Shown here piece by piece: positions 31,739 through 39,925 of a DNA stretch of 64,000 nucleotides. Both the position numbers and the translations under genes were made by a program. The DNA is from Aurantiacibacter odishensis (GTDB lineage Bacteria; Pseudomonadota; Alphaproteobacteria; Sphingomonadales; Sphingomonadaceae): assembly GCF_003605195.1 (NCBI RefSeq), contig NZ_QYOS01000025.1:310001-374000 (forward strand). The letters run 5' to 3'. The notes below the pieces were generated by a model. That model did no database searches and was not told where the DNA came from. It worked only from the letters and a program-made list of their open reading frames with translations. Every line of letters starts with the position of its first letter. The stretch's first letter is position 1.

Positions 31739-32575
31739 ATGAACATGACGACGCGCATTACCTGTGTCTGCCCCGGCAAGCCGATCCGGCGCGAGCGCGC
31801 CGATGCGGTGCTGGCTCTGGCCGCAGCTGAGTTCCCTCGCATCGAGCTGAACTTCGCCGACCAGTGCTTTGAAGAACATGGCCATTTCGCCGGCGATGAT
31901 TCGCAGCGGCTGAATGCTTTTCTCGCCGCCGCCAACGATCCGGAAGTGGACGCCGTGTGGTTCGCCATGGGGGGCTACGGCGCGATGCGTATTGCTGCGC
32001 CCGCGATCGCCGGGCTGACGCAAGCGGCGCGTGGGAAAACCTTCCTCGGATACTCCGATGCGGGCACCATGCTGGCCGCGCTCTACCGCGCCGGGATCGG
32101 CAAACCGGTGCACGGACCGCTGGCGGGCGACATCAAGCGCGAGGGGGGCGACGACGCGGTGCGCCGCGTGCTCCGATACCTCTCCGGCGAGGAGGTGCCG
32201 CTGGAAGCGGGCCTCGACGAACGGCCCGTGGCAGCGTTCAACCTGATGACGCTGGCCATGCTGTGCGGCACCGAACTGATGCCGGACCTCACCGGCCACG
32301 TCGTACTGGTGGAGGAGGTGGCAGAGCACCTTTATGCCGTGGACCGCCTGTTCTTCCACGTGACGCAGCACCTTCGCGGCGTGGCTGGCCTACGCCTTGG
32401 CCGCATCGGCGACGTGCCGGAGAACGACCGGCCTTTCGGCATGAGCGAAGAGGAAATCGCGATGTACTGGTGCGAGCGCAGCGGCATCCCCTACCTCGGG
32501 CGGGCAGACATCGGCCACGATGCGGCCAACGCAATCGTGCCCTTCGGTGTTGCACGAAGCGCCGCCGGGGCATAG
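31739..32575 (+). CDS. LD-carboxypeptidase, family S66
   Basis: This 278-residue serine peptidase releases the terminal D-Ala from murein tetrapeptides in the cytosol during recycling. The S66 elements are present: VDAVWFAMGGYGAMRIA before the nucleophile, FLGYSDAGTMLAAL with the catalytic Ser, LVEEVAEHLYAVDRLFFH with the Glu, and GHDAANAIVPFG with the catalytic His. There is no signal peptide, consistent with a cytosolic LdcA-type enzyme. It is divergent from the Mur ligase gene across a 117-base gap that should hold both promoters. Confidence 0.88.
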   Translation: MNMTTRITCVCPGKPIRRERADAVLALAAAEFPRIELNFADQCFEEHGHFAGDDSQRLNAFLAAANDPEVDAVWFAMGGYGAMRIAAPAIAGLTQAARGKTFLGYSDAGTMLAALYRAGIGKPVHGPLAGDIKREGGDDAVRRVLRYLSGEEVPLEAGLDERPVAAFNLMTLAMLCGTELMPDLTGHVVLVEEVAEHLYAVDRLFFHVTQHLRGVAGLRLGRIGDVPENDRPFGMSEEEIAMYWCERSGIPYLGRADIGHDAANAIVPFGVARSAAGA

Positions 32576-32600
32576 GCCCGCGCGCAAGAAAGGAATTCAC

Positions 32601-33533
32601 ATGATTGCATTCGTATTTCCCGGCCAGGGAAGCCAGAAGGTCGGCATGGGCGTGGAGCTTGCCGAAGCCAGCAACGTGGCGCGCGAGGTGTTCCAGGAAG
32701 TGGACGACGCGCTGAACCAGAAGCTGGCGCAGCTGATGGCCGAGGGGCCCGAATCCGAACTCACCATGACCGCCAACGCTCAGCCCGCGATCATGGCCAA
32801 CGCCATTGCCGTGGCGCGCGTGCTGGAAGACGGCGGCCTTTCGCTGGCGGAGAAGGGCGATTGCGTTGCCGGTCACTCGCTGGGCGAATATTCGGCGCTT
32901 GCTTCGGTTGGCGCCTTCACTCTGTCGGACACCGCCAAGCTGCTGCGCACGCGCGGCATCGCGATGCAGGATGCCGTGCCCATCGGCCTTGGCGCGATGT
33001 GCGCGCTGCTGGGCGCGGACCTCGAGAAGGCGCAGGCGCTGGCAGAGGCCGCTGCCGAGGGGCAGGTGTGCGAAGTGGCGAACGACAACGATCCGACGCA
33101 GGTCGTGCTGTCGGGCCATATGCAAGCGATCGACCGCGCGGTGGAGCTCGCCAAGGAACACGGCATCAAGCGCGCCGTGAAGCTGCCGGTCTCCGCGCCG
33201 TTCCACTGCTCGCTGATGCAGCCCGCAGCCCAGCGCATGCAGTTCGCGCTCAACGACACGCCGCCGAACGCATTCCGCCTGCCGCTCTATGCCAACGTGA
33301 CGGCTGCCGAAGTGACCGATGCCGCCACCGAGAAAGACCTCCTGGTGCAGCAGATCACCGGGCGCGTGCGCTGGCGCGAGAGCGTGCTGGCGATGGAAGC
33401 GGCCGGCGTTACGCACTTCATCGAACTGGGCGGCAAGGTGCTGGGCCCGATGATCCGCAAAATCGCGCCCGACGCCACGGTAACCAGCGTGGTGAGCATG
33501 GAAGACATTGAGGCTCTGGCAAAGGAAATCTGA
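32601..33533 (+). CDS. fabD: Malonyl-CoA:ACP transacylase
   Basis: This enzyme loads malonyl groups onto acyl carrier protein for type II fatty acid synthesis. The 310-residue protein starts IAFVFPGQGSQKVGMG. The nucleophile Ser is in GHSLGEYSALASVG, an Arg is in LLRTRGIAMQDA, and the catalytic His lies in PVSAPFHCSLMQPA. AAAGGAATT precedes the ATG at 32601; the longer frame starting inside the previous gene is discarded. It is followed by fabG after 2 bases. acpP and fabF, often next in line, are absent here. Confidence 0.95.
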   Translation: MIAFVFPGQGSQKVGMGVELAEASNVAREVFQEVDDALNQKLAQLMAEGPESELTMTANAQPAIMANAIAVARVLEDGGLSLAEKGDCVAGHSLGEYSALASVGAFTLSDTAKLLRTRGIAMQDAVPIGLGAMCALLGADLEKAQALAEAAAEGQVCEVANDNDPTQVVLSGHMQAIDRAVELAKEHGIKRAVKLPVSAPFHCSLMQPAAQRMQFALNDTPPNAFRLPLYANVTAAEVTDAATEKDLLVQQITGRVRWRESVLAMEAAGVTHFIELGGKVLGPMIRKIAPDATVTSVVSMEDIEALAKEI

Positions 33534-33535
33534 CG

Positions 33536-34300
33536 ATGTTCGACCTTAAAGGCATGACCGCCCTCGTTACCGGTGCCAGCGGCGGCATCGGCTCGTCCAT
33601 CGCCTATGCCCTGGCGCGGCAAGGGGCGCGGCTGGCGCTTTCCGGCTCCAACGGCAGCAAGCTGCGCGCCTTTCGCGAACAGCTGAACGAGGACGTGCCG
33701 CATCACGATAACGACGGGCACGTGGAGATCACCTGCAACCTGTCGGACACGACGCAGGTCGAGGAACTGATGCCCGCCGCGCTCGATACGCTGGGCAAGG
33801 TCGATATCCTGGTGAACAATGCTGGCATCACGCGCGATAATCTCGCCATGCGCATGAAGGACGAGGAATGGGACGAGGTGATCAAGATCAACCTCGAGAG
33901 CACCTTCCGCCTGATGCGCGCCAGCGCCCGCCCGATGATGAAAGCGCGCTTTGGCCGCATCATCAACATCACCAGCGTCGTGGGCGCAACGGGCAACCCC
34001 GGCCAGATGAACTACTGCGCCGCCAAGGCAGGCGTGGTTGGCATGAGCCGTTCGATGGCGCAGGAACTGGCCGCGCGCGGCATCACCGTGAACTGCGTGG
34101 CGCCCGGCTTCATCCGCTCCGCCATGACGGATGCGCTGGACGACAAGCAGAAGGACGCGATCAACGGCCGCATCCCGATGGGCCGTATGGGCGAGGGCGA
34201 CGATATCGGCGCGGCTGTCGCCTATCTCGCCTCGAAGGAAGCGGGCTACGTGACGGGGCAGGTGCTGCACGTGAACGGCGGCATGGCGATGCTGGGGTAG
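33536..34300 (+). CDS. fabG: 3-oxoacyl-ACP reductase
   Basis: This 254-residue SDR performs the first reduction of the elongation cycle with NADPH. Motifs: cofactor loop LVTGASGGIGSSIAYALA, NNAGITRDNLAMRMKDEEWD, the catalytic Ser in NITSVVGATGNPGQMNY, then Tyr-x3-Lys as YCAAKAG, and the C-terminal VTGQVLHVNGGMAML typical of FabG. A slightly longer, His/Asp-rich loop (EDVPHHDNDGHVEI) follows the second helix. It is coupled to fabD. The next gene, dnaN, is 149 bases away. Confidence 0.93.
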   Translation: MFDLKGMTALVTGASGGIGSSIAYALARQGARLALSGSNGSKLRAFREQLNEDVPHHDNDGHVEITCNLSDTTQVEELMPAALDTLGKVDILVNNAGITRDNLAMRMKDEEWDEVIKINLESTFRLMRASARPMMKARFGRIINITSVVGATGNPGQMNYCAAKAGVVGMSRSMAQELAARGITVNCVAPGFIRSAMTDALDDKQKDAINGRIPMGRMGEGDDIGAAVAYLASKEAGYVTGQVLHVNGGMAMLG

Positions 34301-34449
34301 TTTTCCCCAAGGAATCCGTCGCTCTGCGTCCGAATCCTTGCCCGAGCCTATGCCTGCGCTAAGGATGAACGAGCAATTTTACCGGCGCAGCCATGCGAAT
34401 CCGGGCTCTCCCCGGCACCGCAGCGTCAGAGTTTGAGGAACGATTTGCG

Positions 34450-35577
34450 ATGAAGGCCACCATCGAACGCGCGAAGCTGCTGCGTTGTCTCTCTCACGTC
34501 CAGTCGGTGGTGGAGCGGCGGAACACCATCCCCATTCTCTCCAACGTGCTGATCGAGGCGGACGAGGGCGGCCATGTGAAAGTCATGGCGACCGACCTCG
34601 ACCTGCAGGTTGTCGAGAGCCTGGAAGCCAACAGCGTGGAAAGCGGCGGCGCGATCACCGTCTCGGCGCACCTGCTGTTCGACATCGCCCGCAAGCTGCC
34701 CGACGGCAGCGAGGTTTCGCTGGAAACCGCGGAAAACCGCATGACGATCAAGGCCGGGCGCAGCCGCTTCTCGCTGCCCACCCTGCCGCGCGACGATTTC
34801 CCGGTGATCGTGGAAGGCGACCTGCCGACCAGCTTCGAACTGCCCGCCGCCACGCTGGCCGAACTGATCGATCGCACGCGCTTCGCCATCTCCACCGAGG
34901 AAACGCGCTACTACCTGAACGGCATCTTCTTCCACGTGTCGGACGAGGATGGCGGCGTGCTGAAGGCGGCGGCCACCGACGGCCACCGGCTGGCGCGCTA
35001 CACCCTGTCGCGCCCCGCCGGGGCCGAGGGTATGCCCGACGTGATCGTGCCGCGAAAGGCCGTGGGCGAACTGCGCAAGCTGCTGGAAGAGGCGATGGAG
35101 GGCAATGTCCAGATCGATCTCAGCCCGTCCAAGATCCGTTTCACGCTGGGCGGGGAGGGCGGTGTCGTCCTCACCAGCAAGCTGATCGACGGTACCTTCC
35201 CCGATTATTCGCGCGTGATTCCAACGGGTAACGACAAGCTTCTGAAAGTCGATCCGAAGTCGCTGTTCTCCGGCGTGGACCGTGTGGCGACCATTGCCAC
35301 GGAAAAGACCCGCGCGGTGAAGATGGGCCTGGAGGGTGACAAGGTGACTCTGACCGTCACCAGCCCCGACAACGGCAACGCGACCGAGGAAGTGCCCGGC
35401 CAGTATGGCGCGGACGGCATGGAAATCGGCTTCAACGCCGGATACCTGAAGGACATCCTCCACCAGATCGACAGCGACACGGTGGAAATGCACTTCGCCG
35501 ATGCCGGTGCCCCCACGCTGATCCGCAAGGATGAAGGCAGCCCCGCGCTCTACGTGCTGATGCCGATGCGGGTTTAG
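34450..35577 (+). CDS. dnaN: DNA polymerase III beta subunit (sliding clamp)
   Basis: The 375-residue clamp has three topologically similar domains (about 1-120, 128-245, 250-375). Key parts: MKATIERAKLLRCLSHVQSV, RSRFSLPTLPRDDFP, KAAATDGHRLARYTLSRPAG (hydrophobic protein-binding pocket region) and the end PALYVLMPMRV, which forms the peptide-binding groove. The ATG at 34450 has GAGGAA 8-9 bases upstream; an earlier ATG adds 19 residues unlike other clamps. It dimerises around DNA as processivity factor. dnaA and recF are not adjacent. Confidence 0.96.
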   Translation: MKATIERAKLLRCLSHVQSVVERRNTIPILSNVLIEADEGGHVKVMATDLDLQVVESLEANSVESGGAITVSAHLLFDIARKLPDGSEVSLETAENRMTIKAGRSRFSLPTLPRDDFPVIVEGDLPTSFELPAATLAELIDRTRFAISTEETRYYLNGIFFHVSDEDGGVLKAAATDGHRLARYTLSRPAGAEGMPDVIVPRKAVGELRKLLEEAMEGNVQIDLSPSKIRFTLGGEGGVVLTSKLIDGTFPDYSRVIPTGNDKLLKVDPKSLFSGVDRVATIATEKTRAVKMGLEGDKVTLTVTSPDNGNATEEVPGQYGADGMEIGFNAGYLKDILHQIDSDTVEMHFADAGAPTLIRKDEGSPALYVLMPMRV

Positions 35578-35591
35578 GACAGTAAGTTCAG

Positions 35592-35614
35592 GGCGGGGCG
35601 CTTCGGCGCCCGCC
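35592..35614. terminator. GC hairpin between dnaN and the convergent reductase gene
   Basis: GGCGGGGCGC, loop TTCG, GCGCCCGCC, with one bulged G. It lies between the two convergent stops and touches the reductase stop. It has a stable tetraloop stem but no U-run on either strand, so it is termination-like rather than a classical terminator. Confidence 0.5.
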
Positions 35615-36930
35615 TAGTCCGCCGCGCGGATCATCGCCTCGATATCGATGAACTTCTCGCGCGGTGATCCTTCGCGTGCGGCGGCCGCTTCAGCTTCCTC
35701 GATCTTCTTCCAGTCGCGGAAAGTGACGACGTCCAGCCCCTTCTCGGCAGCGAGCGCGTCGAAACCGTCGCGCCCTGTCTTGTCGCCGCGTCCCAGCGAA
35801 CCGCTGGCGATGTCGGCGGCGATCTTCTCCACGATGCCGAAGCCATCGGGCTTGTTGGTGCCGATGGTTCCGGACGGGCCGCGCTTGGCCCAGCCCACGC
35901 AGTAAAGGCCGGGCAGGATACGCCCGTCGTCATTGGCGAAGCGGCCCTGCCGCTCGTCGAACGGGACGCCGGGAATGGGCGCGGTGCGATAGCCGATGCA
36001 ACTGATCACCAGGTCGGCGGGCAGGCGCTCCACCTCGCCGGTGCCGACCGCGCGGCCACGTTCCAGCCGGGTGTGTTCCACCTCCACCGCCTCCACCTTG
36101 CCATCGCCCATCAAGGCGCGCGGCTGCACGAAGAAAGCGAATTCGATGGCGATGCGCTTCTCGGCGCGGATGTGTTCGGGCGTGGCCGCGAATTCGCGCA
36201 GCAGGGCGACGGACTTGCGCAGGCCCGGCTCGAGGATGGCGTCTTCCGCCTCGTCCGGCAGGTCCCCCTTGTCGACGTGTGGCGCGGCATGATCGAGCTG
36301 CCCCAGTTCGCCCAGTTCCTTGGGCGTCATCATGATCTGGTGCGGGCCGCGCCGACCCAGCAGCACGATCCGCTCGATCTTGCTGGCGGATAGTGCATCC
36401 AGCGCGTGGCCCACGATGTCCGACCCGTCGAATTCGCTGCCCTTCTTGGCCAGCATCCGCGCGACATCCAGTGCCACGTTGCCCATGCCGATCACCACTG
36501 CGGTATTGCCCGACAGGTCAGGTGCCAGCCCCGCGAACTGCGGATGGCCGTTGTACCAGCCGACAAAGGCCGCGCTGCCGAAACAGTTCGCCAGGTCCTC
36601 GCCGGGAATGCCCAGATCCCGGTCCTGCGGCGCGCCGGTTGCCAGAACGACGGCGTCGTAAAGGTCCTGCAACTGCGCGATGGAAACGTCGGTGCCGACG
36701 GCGACGTTGCCGACGAAGCGCACGTTCTGGGAAAGCGCGGTTTTCTCGTAGCGCCGCGAGACGCCCTTGATTGACTGGTGATCGGGCGCGACACCGGTGC
36801 GAATGAGACCGTAAGGCACTGGCAACCTGTCGAAAATATCGACGCGCACATCATCGCCGAAGTGCTTCTGCGCTGCCTCTGCGGTGTAGTATCCCGCCGG
36901 TCCCGAGCCGATGATTGCAATGTGCCGCAT
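35614..36930 (-). CDS. Adrenodoxin-reductase-like ferredoxin-NADP reductase (FprA type)
   Basis: This 438-residue flavoprotein has an FAD-binding start, HIAIIGSGPAGYYTAEAAQK. PYGLIRTGVAPDHQSIKGV, typical of the adrenodoxin-reductase/FprA group, follows. The NADPH-binding GxGNVALDVARML and the C-terminal FAD segment GLYCVGWAKRGPSGTIGTNK complete the layout. Such enzymes pass electrons from NADPH to ferredoxins that feed P450s, fatty-acid or iron-sulfur pathways. The ATG at 36930 has AGGAAAGG about 7 bases upstream. The gene is monocistronic; the ferredoxin partner is not seen nearby. Confidence 0.9.
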   Translation of the reverse strand: MRHIAIIGSGPAGYYTAEAAQKHFGDDVRVDIFDRLPVPYGLIRTGVAPDHQSIKGVSRRYEKTALSQNVRFVGNVAVGTDVSIAQLQDLYDAVVLATGAPQDRDLGIPGEDLANCFGSAAFVGWYNGHPQFAGLAPDLSGNTAVVIGMGNVALDVARMLAKKGSEFDGSDIVGHALDALSASKIERIVLLGRRGPHQIMMTPKELGELGQLDHAAPHVDKGDLPDEAEDAILEPGLRKSVALLREFAATPEHIRAEKRIAIEFAFFVQPRALMGDGKVEAVEVEHTRLERGRAVGTGEVERLPADLVISCIGYRTAPIPGVPFDERQGRFANDDGRILPGLYCVGWAKRGPSGTIGTNKPDGFGIVEKIAADIASGSLGRGDKTGRDGFDALAAEKGLDVVTFRDWKKIEEAEAAAAREGSPREKFIDIEAMIRAAD

Positions 36931-37086
36931 CCAGCGCCTTTCCTGATCGAACGGGGCGTGAGGCAAATTCTAGCGAATTAACCGTGTCCGGCAATGTGCC
37001 CGCCTGTTGAATACCCGGCAAAATTACGACGAAGTCCTGCGGTGCAATTAACCGTTCCTCAAAGGGATATCTGGCATGGCGCTGTC

Positions 37087-39882
37087 ATGGAGCGTACTGC
37101 AGGCAGAGCCGTTGACCGGATAAAGCGCGCCGCGGCTGTCGAGATGCAGTCCGCGGCGGGTGCGTCCGTTCAAACCTCTGACCATACTCGAAACTCCGAA
37201 GATGATTCGTCGGATAGCGCGCCTGAAGCGAACCCCGCGGCGTCTGCTGCATCCCCGAAAAGGTCGGGCGCAAAGGCCGACCGGCGCAGCGAGGAGCGCC
37301 GCAAGCGCGCGCGCGGCCAGAACAACCTGCCGCCGGAACACGTTCTGGCCGCGCGACAACTGTTCCCGCGCACCTGGCCGTTCCTGCCGCTGACGGTTTT
37401 CCTCGCTGTGCTCGGCTGCGCGAATGTCGCCAGCGGTCCGCCAGGCCTCGCTTCCAGCATCTCTTTCGCCTCCGCCATCGTGCTGCTTATCCTGAGCCGC
37501 TACGTCTACGACCTTGTTATCACCCGCGCTTACCCCGTGCAGGTCTTCGGCCTTGTCGTTGCCGTGGTGCTGCCGTTGAGCCTGGTAGGCTACGGTCTCA
37601 CGACATGGGGCTCTGAAGGAACGCTGTCGCCTGTCTATCTTGGCGCAGCAGCGTCCGCGACCTTTGCGATCGCGGCGATCTACCTGCGCCGCCACGCGCT
37701 GGGCATCGTTGCCGCGCAGATCGGCCTCTACGCGCCCATGTTCTTCAACAACAATGTCGCCGGTGGGCTGCTCGGCTTCCTCATGGCGCTGACGCTGGCC
37801 ATGATCCTCAGTCGCCGCGAGATGGAGGAGCAGGCGCGTCTGGAAGAAACGCGCGCCGCGCAGGAGCGCATCAACACCCGCGCACAGGACATCCTGTGGG
37901 ACTACGAGCAGACCGGGCAGGGCTGGTTCTGGGAGACCGACCGCCGCTCGCTCCTGACATACGTTTCACCGCCTGTGGCCGAGGCGCTGAGGCTGAAGCC
38001 GCACAAGCTCGTCGGCCAGCCGCTGACCCGCCTGTTCGACCTCGCCGACACCGGCGAGGAGAGCGAGCGGACACTGATGTTCCACCTCTCCGCCCGCTCT
38101 GCGTTCAGCGAACTTTCGGTGCGCGCGGCGATCGTGGACGAGGAACGCTGGTGGTCGGTATCGGGCCGCCCGCTGTACGACCATTTCGACAACTTCATCG
38201 GCTTTCGCGGCTCCGGCACGGACCTTACCGAGCGCAAGCGTAGCCAGGAGCATGCCACCAGGCTGGCCCGCTACGATTCGCTCACCGGCCTCGCCAACCG
38301 CTTCACCATGAGCCAGTCGCTGGAGAAGATCCTCTCCGCGCCGCAGATCACCAATCGAAGTTGCACGGTATTCCTGCTCGATCTCGACCGGTTCAAGCAG
38401 GTTAACGATACTATGGGACACCCCGCGGGCGACGCACTGCTGAAGCAGGTGGCAACCCGGCTTCAGCGCGCCGTGGGCAAGATGGGACAGGTGGGCCGCC
38501 TCGGCGGGGACGAGTTCAAGGTCATCATTCCCGGCCGCGTGGAACGCGATACGCTTGGCGATCTGGCGCGCGAAATCATCAACTCGCTGTCGCAGCCCTA
38601 TACGATCGAGGGTCAGCGGGTGGTCATCGGTGCTTCTGTCGGCATCGCAATTGCGCCCGACGACGGCGCTACCAGCGATGAGATCATCCGCAATGCCGAC
38701 CTTGCGCTTTATGCCGCGAAAGATGGCGGGCGCGGCCGCTCGCATTTCTATTCGCAGGAATTGCATGCCGATGCGGAAGCGCGTTCGCAGATGGAGGAGG
38801 ACCTGCGCGATGCCCTGGCCAAGGGGCAATTGCAGATGTTCTACCAGCCCGTGGTTTCCACCACGACCGAGACCATTACCGGTTTCGAGGCGCTGATGCG
38901 CTGGCAACATCCGGTGAAGGGATGGATTTCGCCCCAGCGATTCATCGAATCCGCGGAAGACACGGGCATGATTCAGCAGCTTGGCGATTGGGCGCTGCGG
39001 CAGGCGTGCGAGCAACTGGCAAGCTGGCCGGAGGAAATCCGCGTCGCGGTGAACGTCTCGCCATTGCAGTTCGCCAATCCGCAACTGCCCGGCATCGTCG
39101 CGAACGCCATCGCCGCCACCGGCATCCACCCTTCGCAGCTGGAGCTGGAGATAACCGAATCCGTGTTCCTACAGGATAGTGCGGACACCGATGCCATGTT
39201 CAGGGCGCTGAAGAACATCGGCGTCCGCCTGGCGCTCGATGATTTTGGCACGGGCTATTCCTCGCTCGGCTACCTGAAGAAGGCGCCGTTCGACAAGATC
39301 AAGATCGACAAGAGCTTCGTGCGCGGTATCACCGAGGAAGACAGCCGCAATGCCGCCATCATCTCATCGATCACCAGCCTCGCACACTCGCTCGGTATGG
39401 AGACCACGGCGGAGGGGGTGGAGACCATGGACGAACTGGACTTGGTGCGGATGCACGGTTGCAGTCACGTTCAGGGCTTCATCTACGAGCGGCCACTGGA
39501 TGCGGAGCGGGCGAGCCAGCGCCTGGCATCCGGCCTCGAAGCCATCGCTCACGGCCCCAGGTGCAGCCGTGCACCGCGCCAGAAGATGCTGCGCAAGGTC
39601 GTGCTCGATCACTCCGGCCATCTCTACAACGGTACGATCCGCAACATTTCCACGACCGGTGCGCTGATCGAGGGCCTGTGGCACGTGCCGGTCGGCACGC
39701 TCTTCAAGCTGCAACTGTCGCAGACCTACACCGTCCTCTGCACCACGCGATGGAGCGAGGACGACCGGATGGGAGTGGAGTTCGCGAACGCCCTTGCGCG
39801 AGACGCTTCGGGACGCATCGCGGCCATCGAGGCAGCCGCGCCGGCACCGATCAGGACAGGCGAGATGCACAAGGCCGGCTGA
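37087..39882 (+). CDS. Membrane-bound PAS-GGDEF-EAL-PilZ c-di-GMP protein
   Basis: From the ATG at 37087 the protein has 931 residues. The N-terminal 80 are disordered and basic; about five or six membrane helices follow (95-240), then a short coiled coil. A PAS-like sensor lies at 275-385 (GWFWETDRRSLLTYVSPPV). GGDEF (395-560) has an intact active site, RLGGDEFKVI, with no RxxD inhibitory site upstream. EAL (575-820) has GFEALMRW and the DDFGTGYSSLGYLKKAP and KIDKSFVRG blocks. A C-terminal PilZ (835-920) shows the NxSxxG box NISTTGALIEG. Synthesis, breakdown and binding of c-di-GMP are thus in one chain. Starts at 36994 or 37144 are possible; none has a clear Shine-Dalgarno. Confidence 0.88.
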   Translation: MERTAGRAVDRIKRAAAVEMQSAAGASVQTSDHTRNSEDDSSDSAPEANPAASAASPKRSGAKADRRSEERRKRARGQNNLPPEHVLAARQLFPRTWPFLPLTVFLAVLGCANVASGPPGLASSISFASAIVLLILSRYVYDLVITRAYPVQVFGLVVAVVLPLSLVGYGLTTWGSEGTLSPVYLGAAASATFAIAAIYLRRHALGIVAAQIGLYAPMFFNNNVAGGLLGFLMALTLAMILSRREMEEQARLEETRAAQERINTRAQDILWDYEQTGQGWFWETDRRSLLTYVSPPVAEALRLKPHKLVGQPLTRLFDLADTGEESERTLMFHLSARSAFSELSVRAAIVDEERWWSVSGRPLYDHFDNFIGFRGSGTDLTERKRSQEHATRLARYDSLTGLANRFTMSQSLEKILSAPQITNRSCTVFLLDLDRFKQVNDTMGHPAGDALLKQVATRLQRAVGKMGQVGRLGGDEFKVIIPGRVERDTLGDLAREIINSLSQPYTIEGQRVVIGASVGIAIAPDDGATSDEIIRNADLALYAAKDGGRGRSHFYSQELHADAEARSQMEEDLRDALAKGQLQMFYQPVVSTTTETITGFEALMRWQHPVKGWISPQRFIESAEDTGMIQQLGDWALRQACEQLASWPEEIRVAVNVSPLQFANPQLPGIVANAIAATGIHPSQLELEITESVFLQDSADTDAMFRALKNIGVRLALDDFGTGYSSLGYLKKAPFDKIKIDKSFVRGITEEDSRNAAIISSITSLAHSLGMETTAEGVETMDELDLVRMHGCSHVQGFIYERPLDAERASQRLASGLEAIAHGPRCSRAPRQKMLRKVVLDHSGHLYNGTIRNISTTGALIEGLWHVPVGTLFKLQLSQTYTVLCTTRWSEDDRMGVEFANALARDASGRIAAIEAAAPAPIRTGEMHKAG

Positions 39883-39925
39883 TTGACCGGTTTCGACGTG
39901 GCAATGCAGTTTGAGGTGACAGGAC

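Noticed and set aside
36976-37055. Replication origin near dnaN
   Set aside because: No cluster of DnaA boxes or AT-rich unwinding region, and dnaA is absent; the two AATTAACCGT copies fit a regulatory site better.
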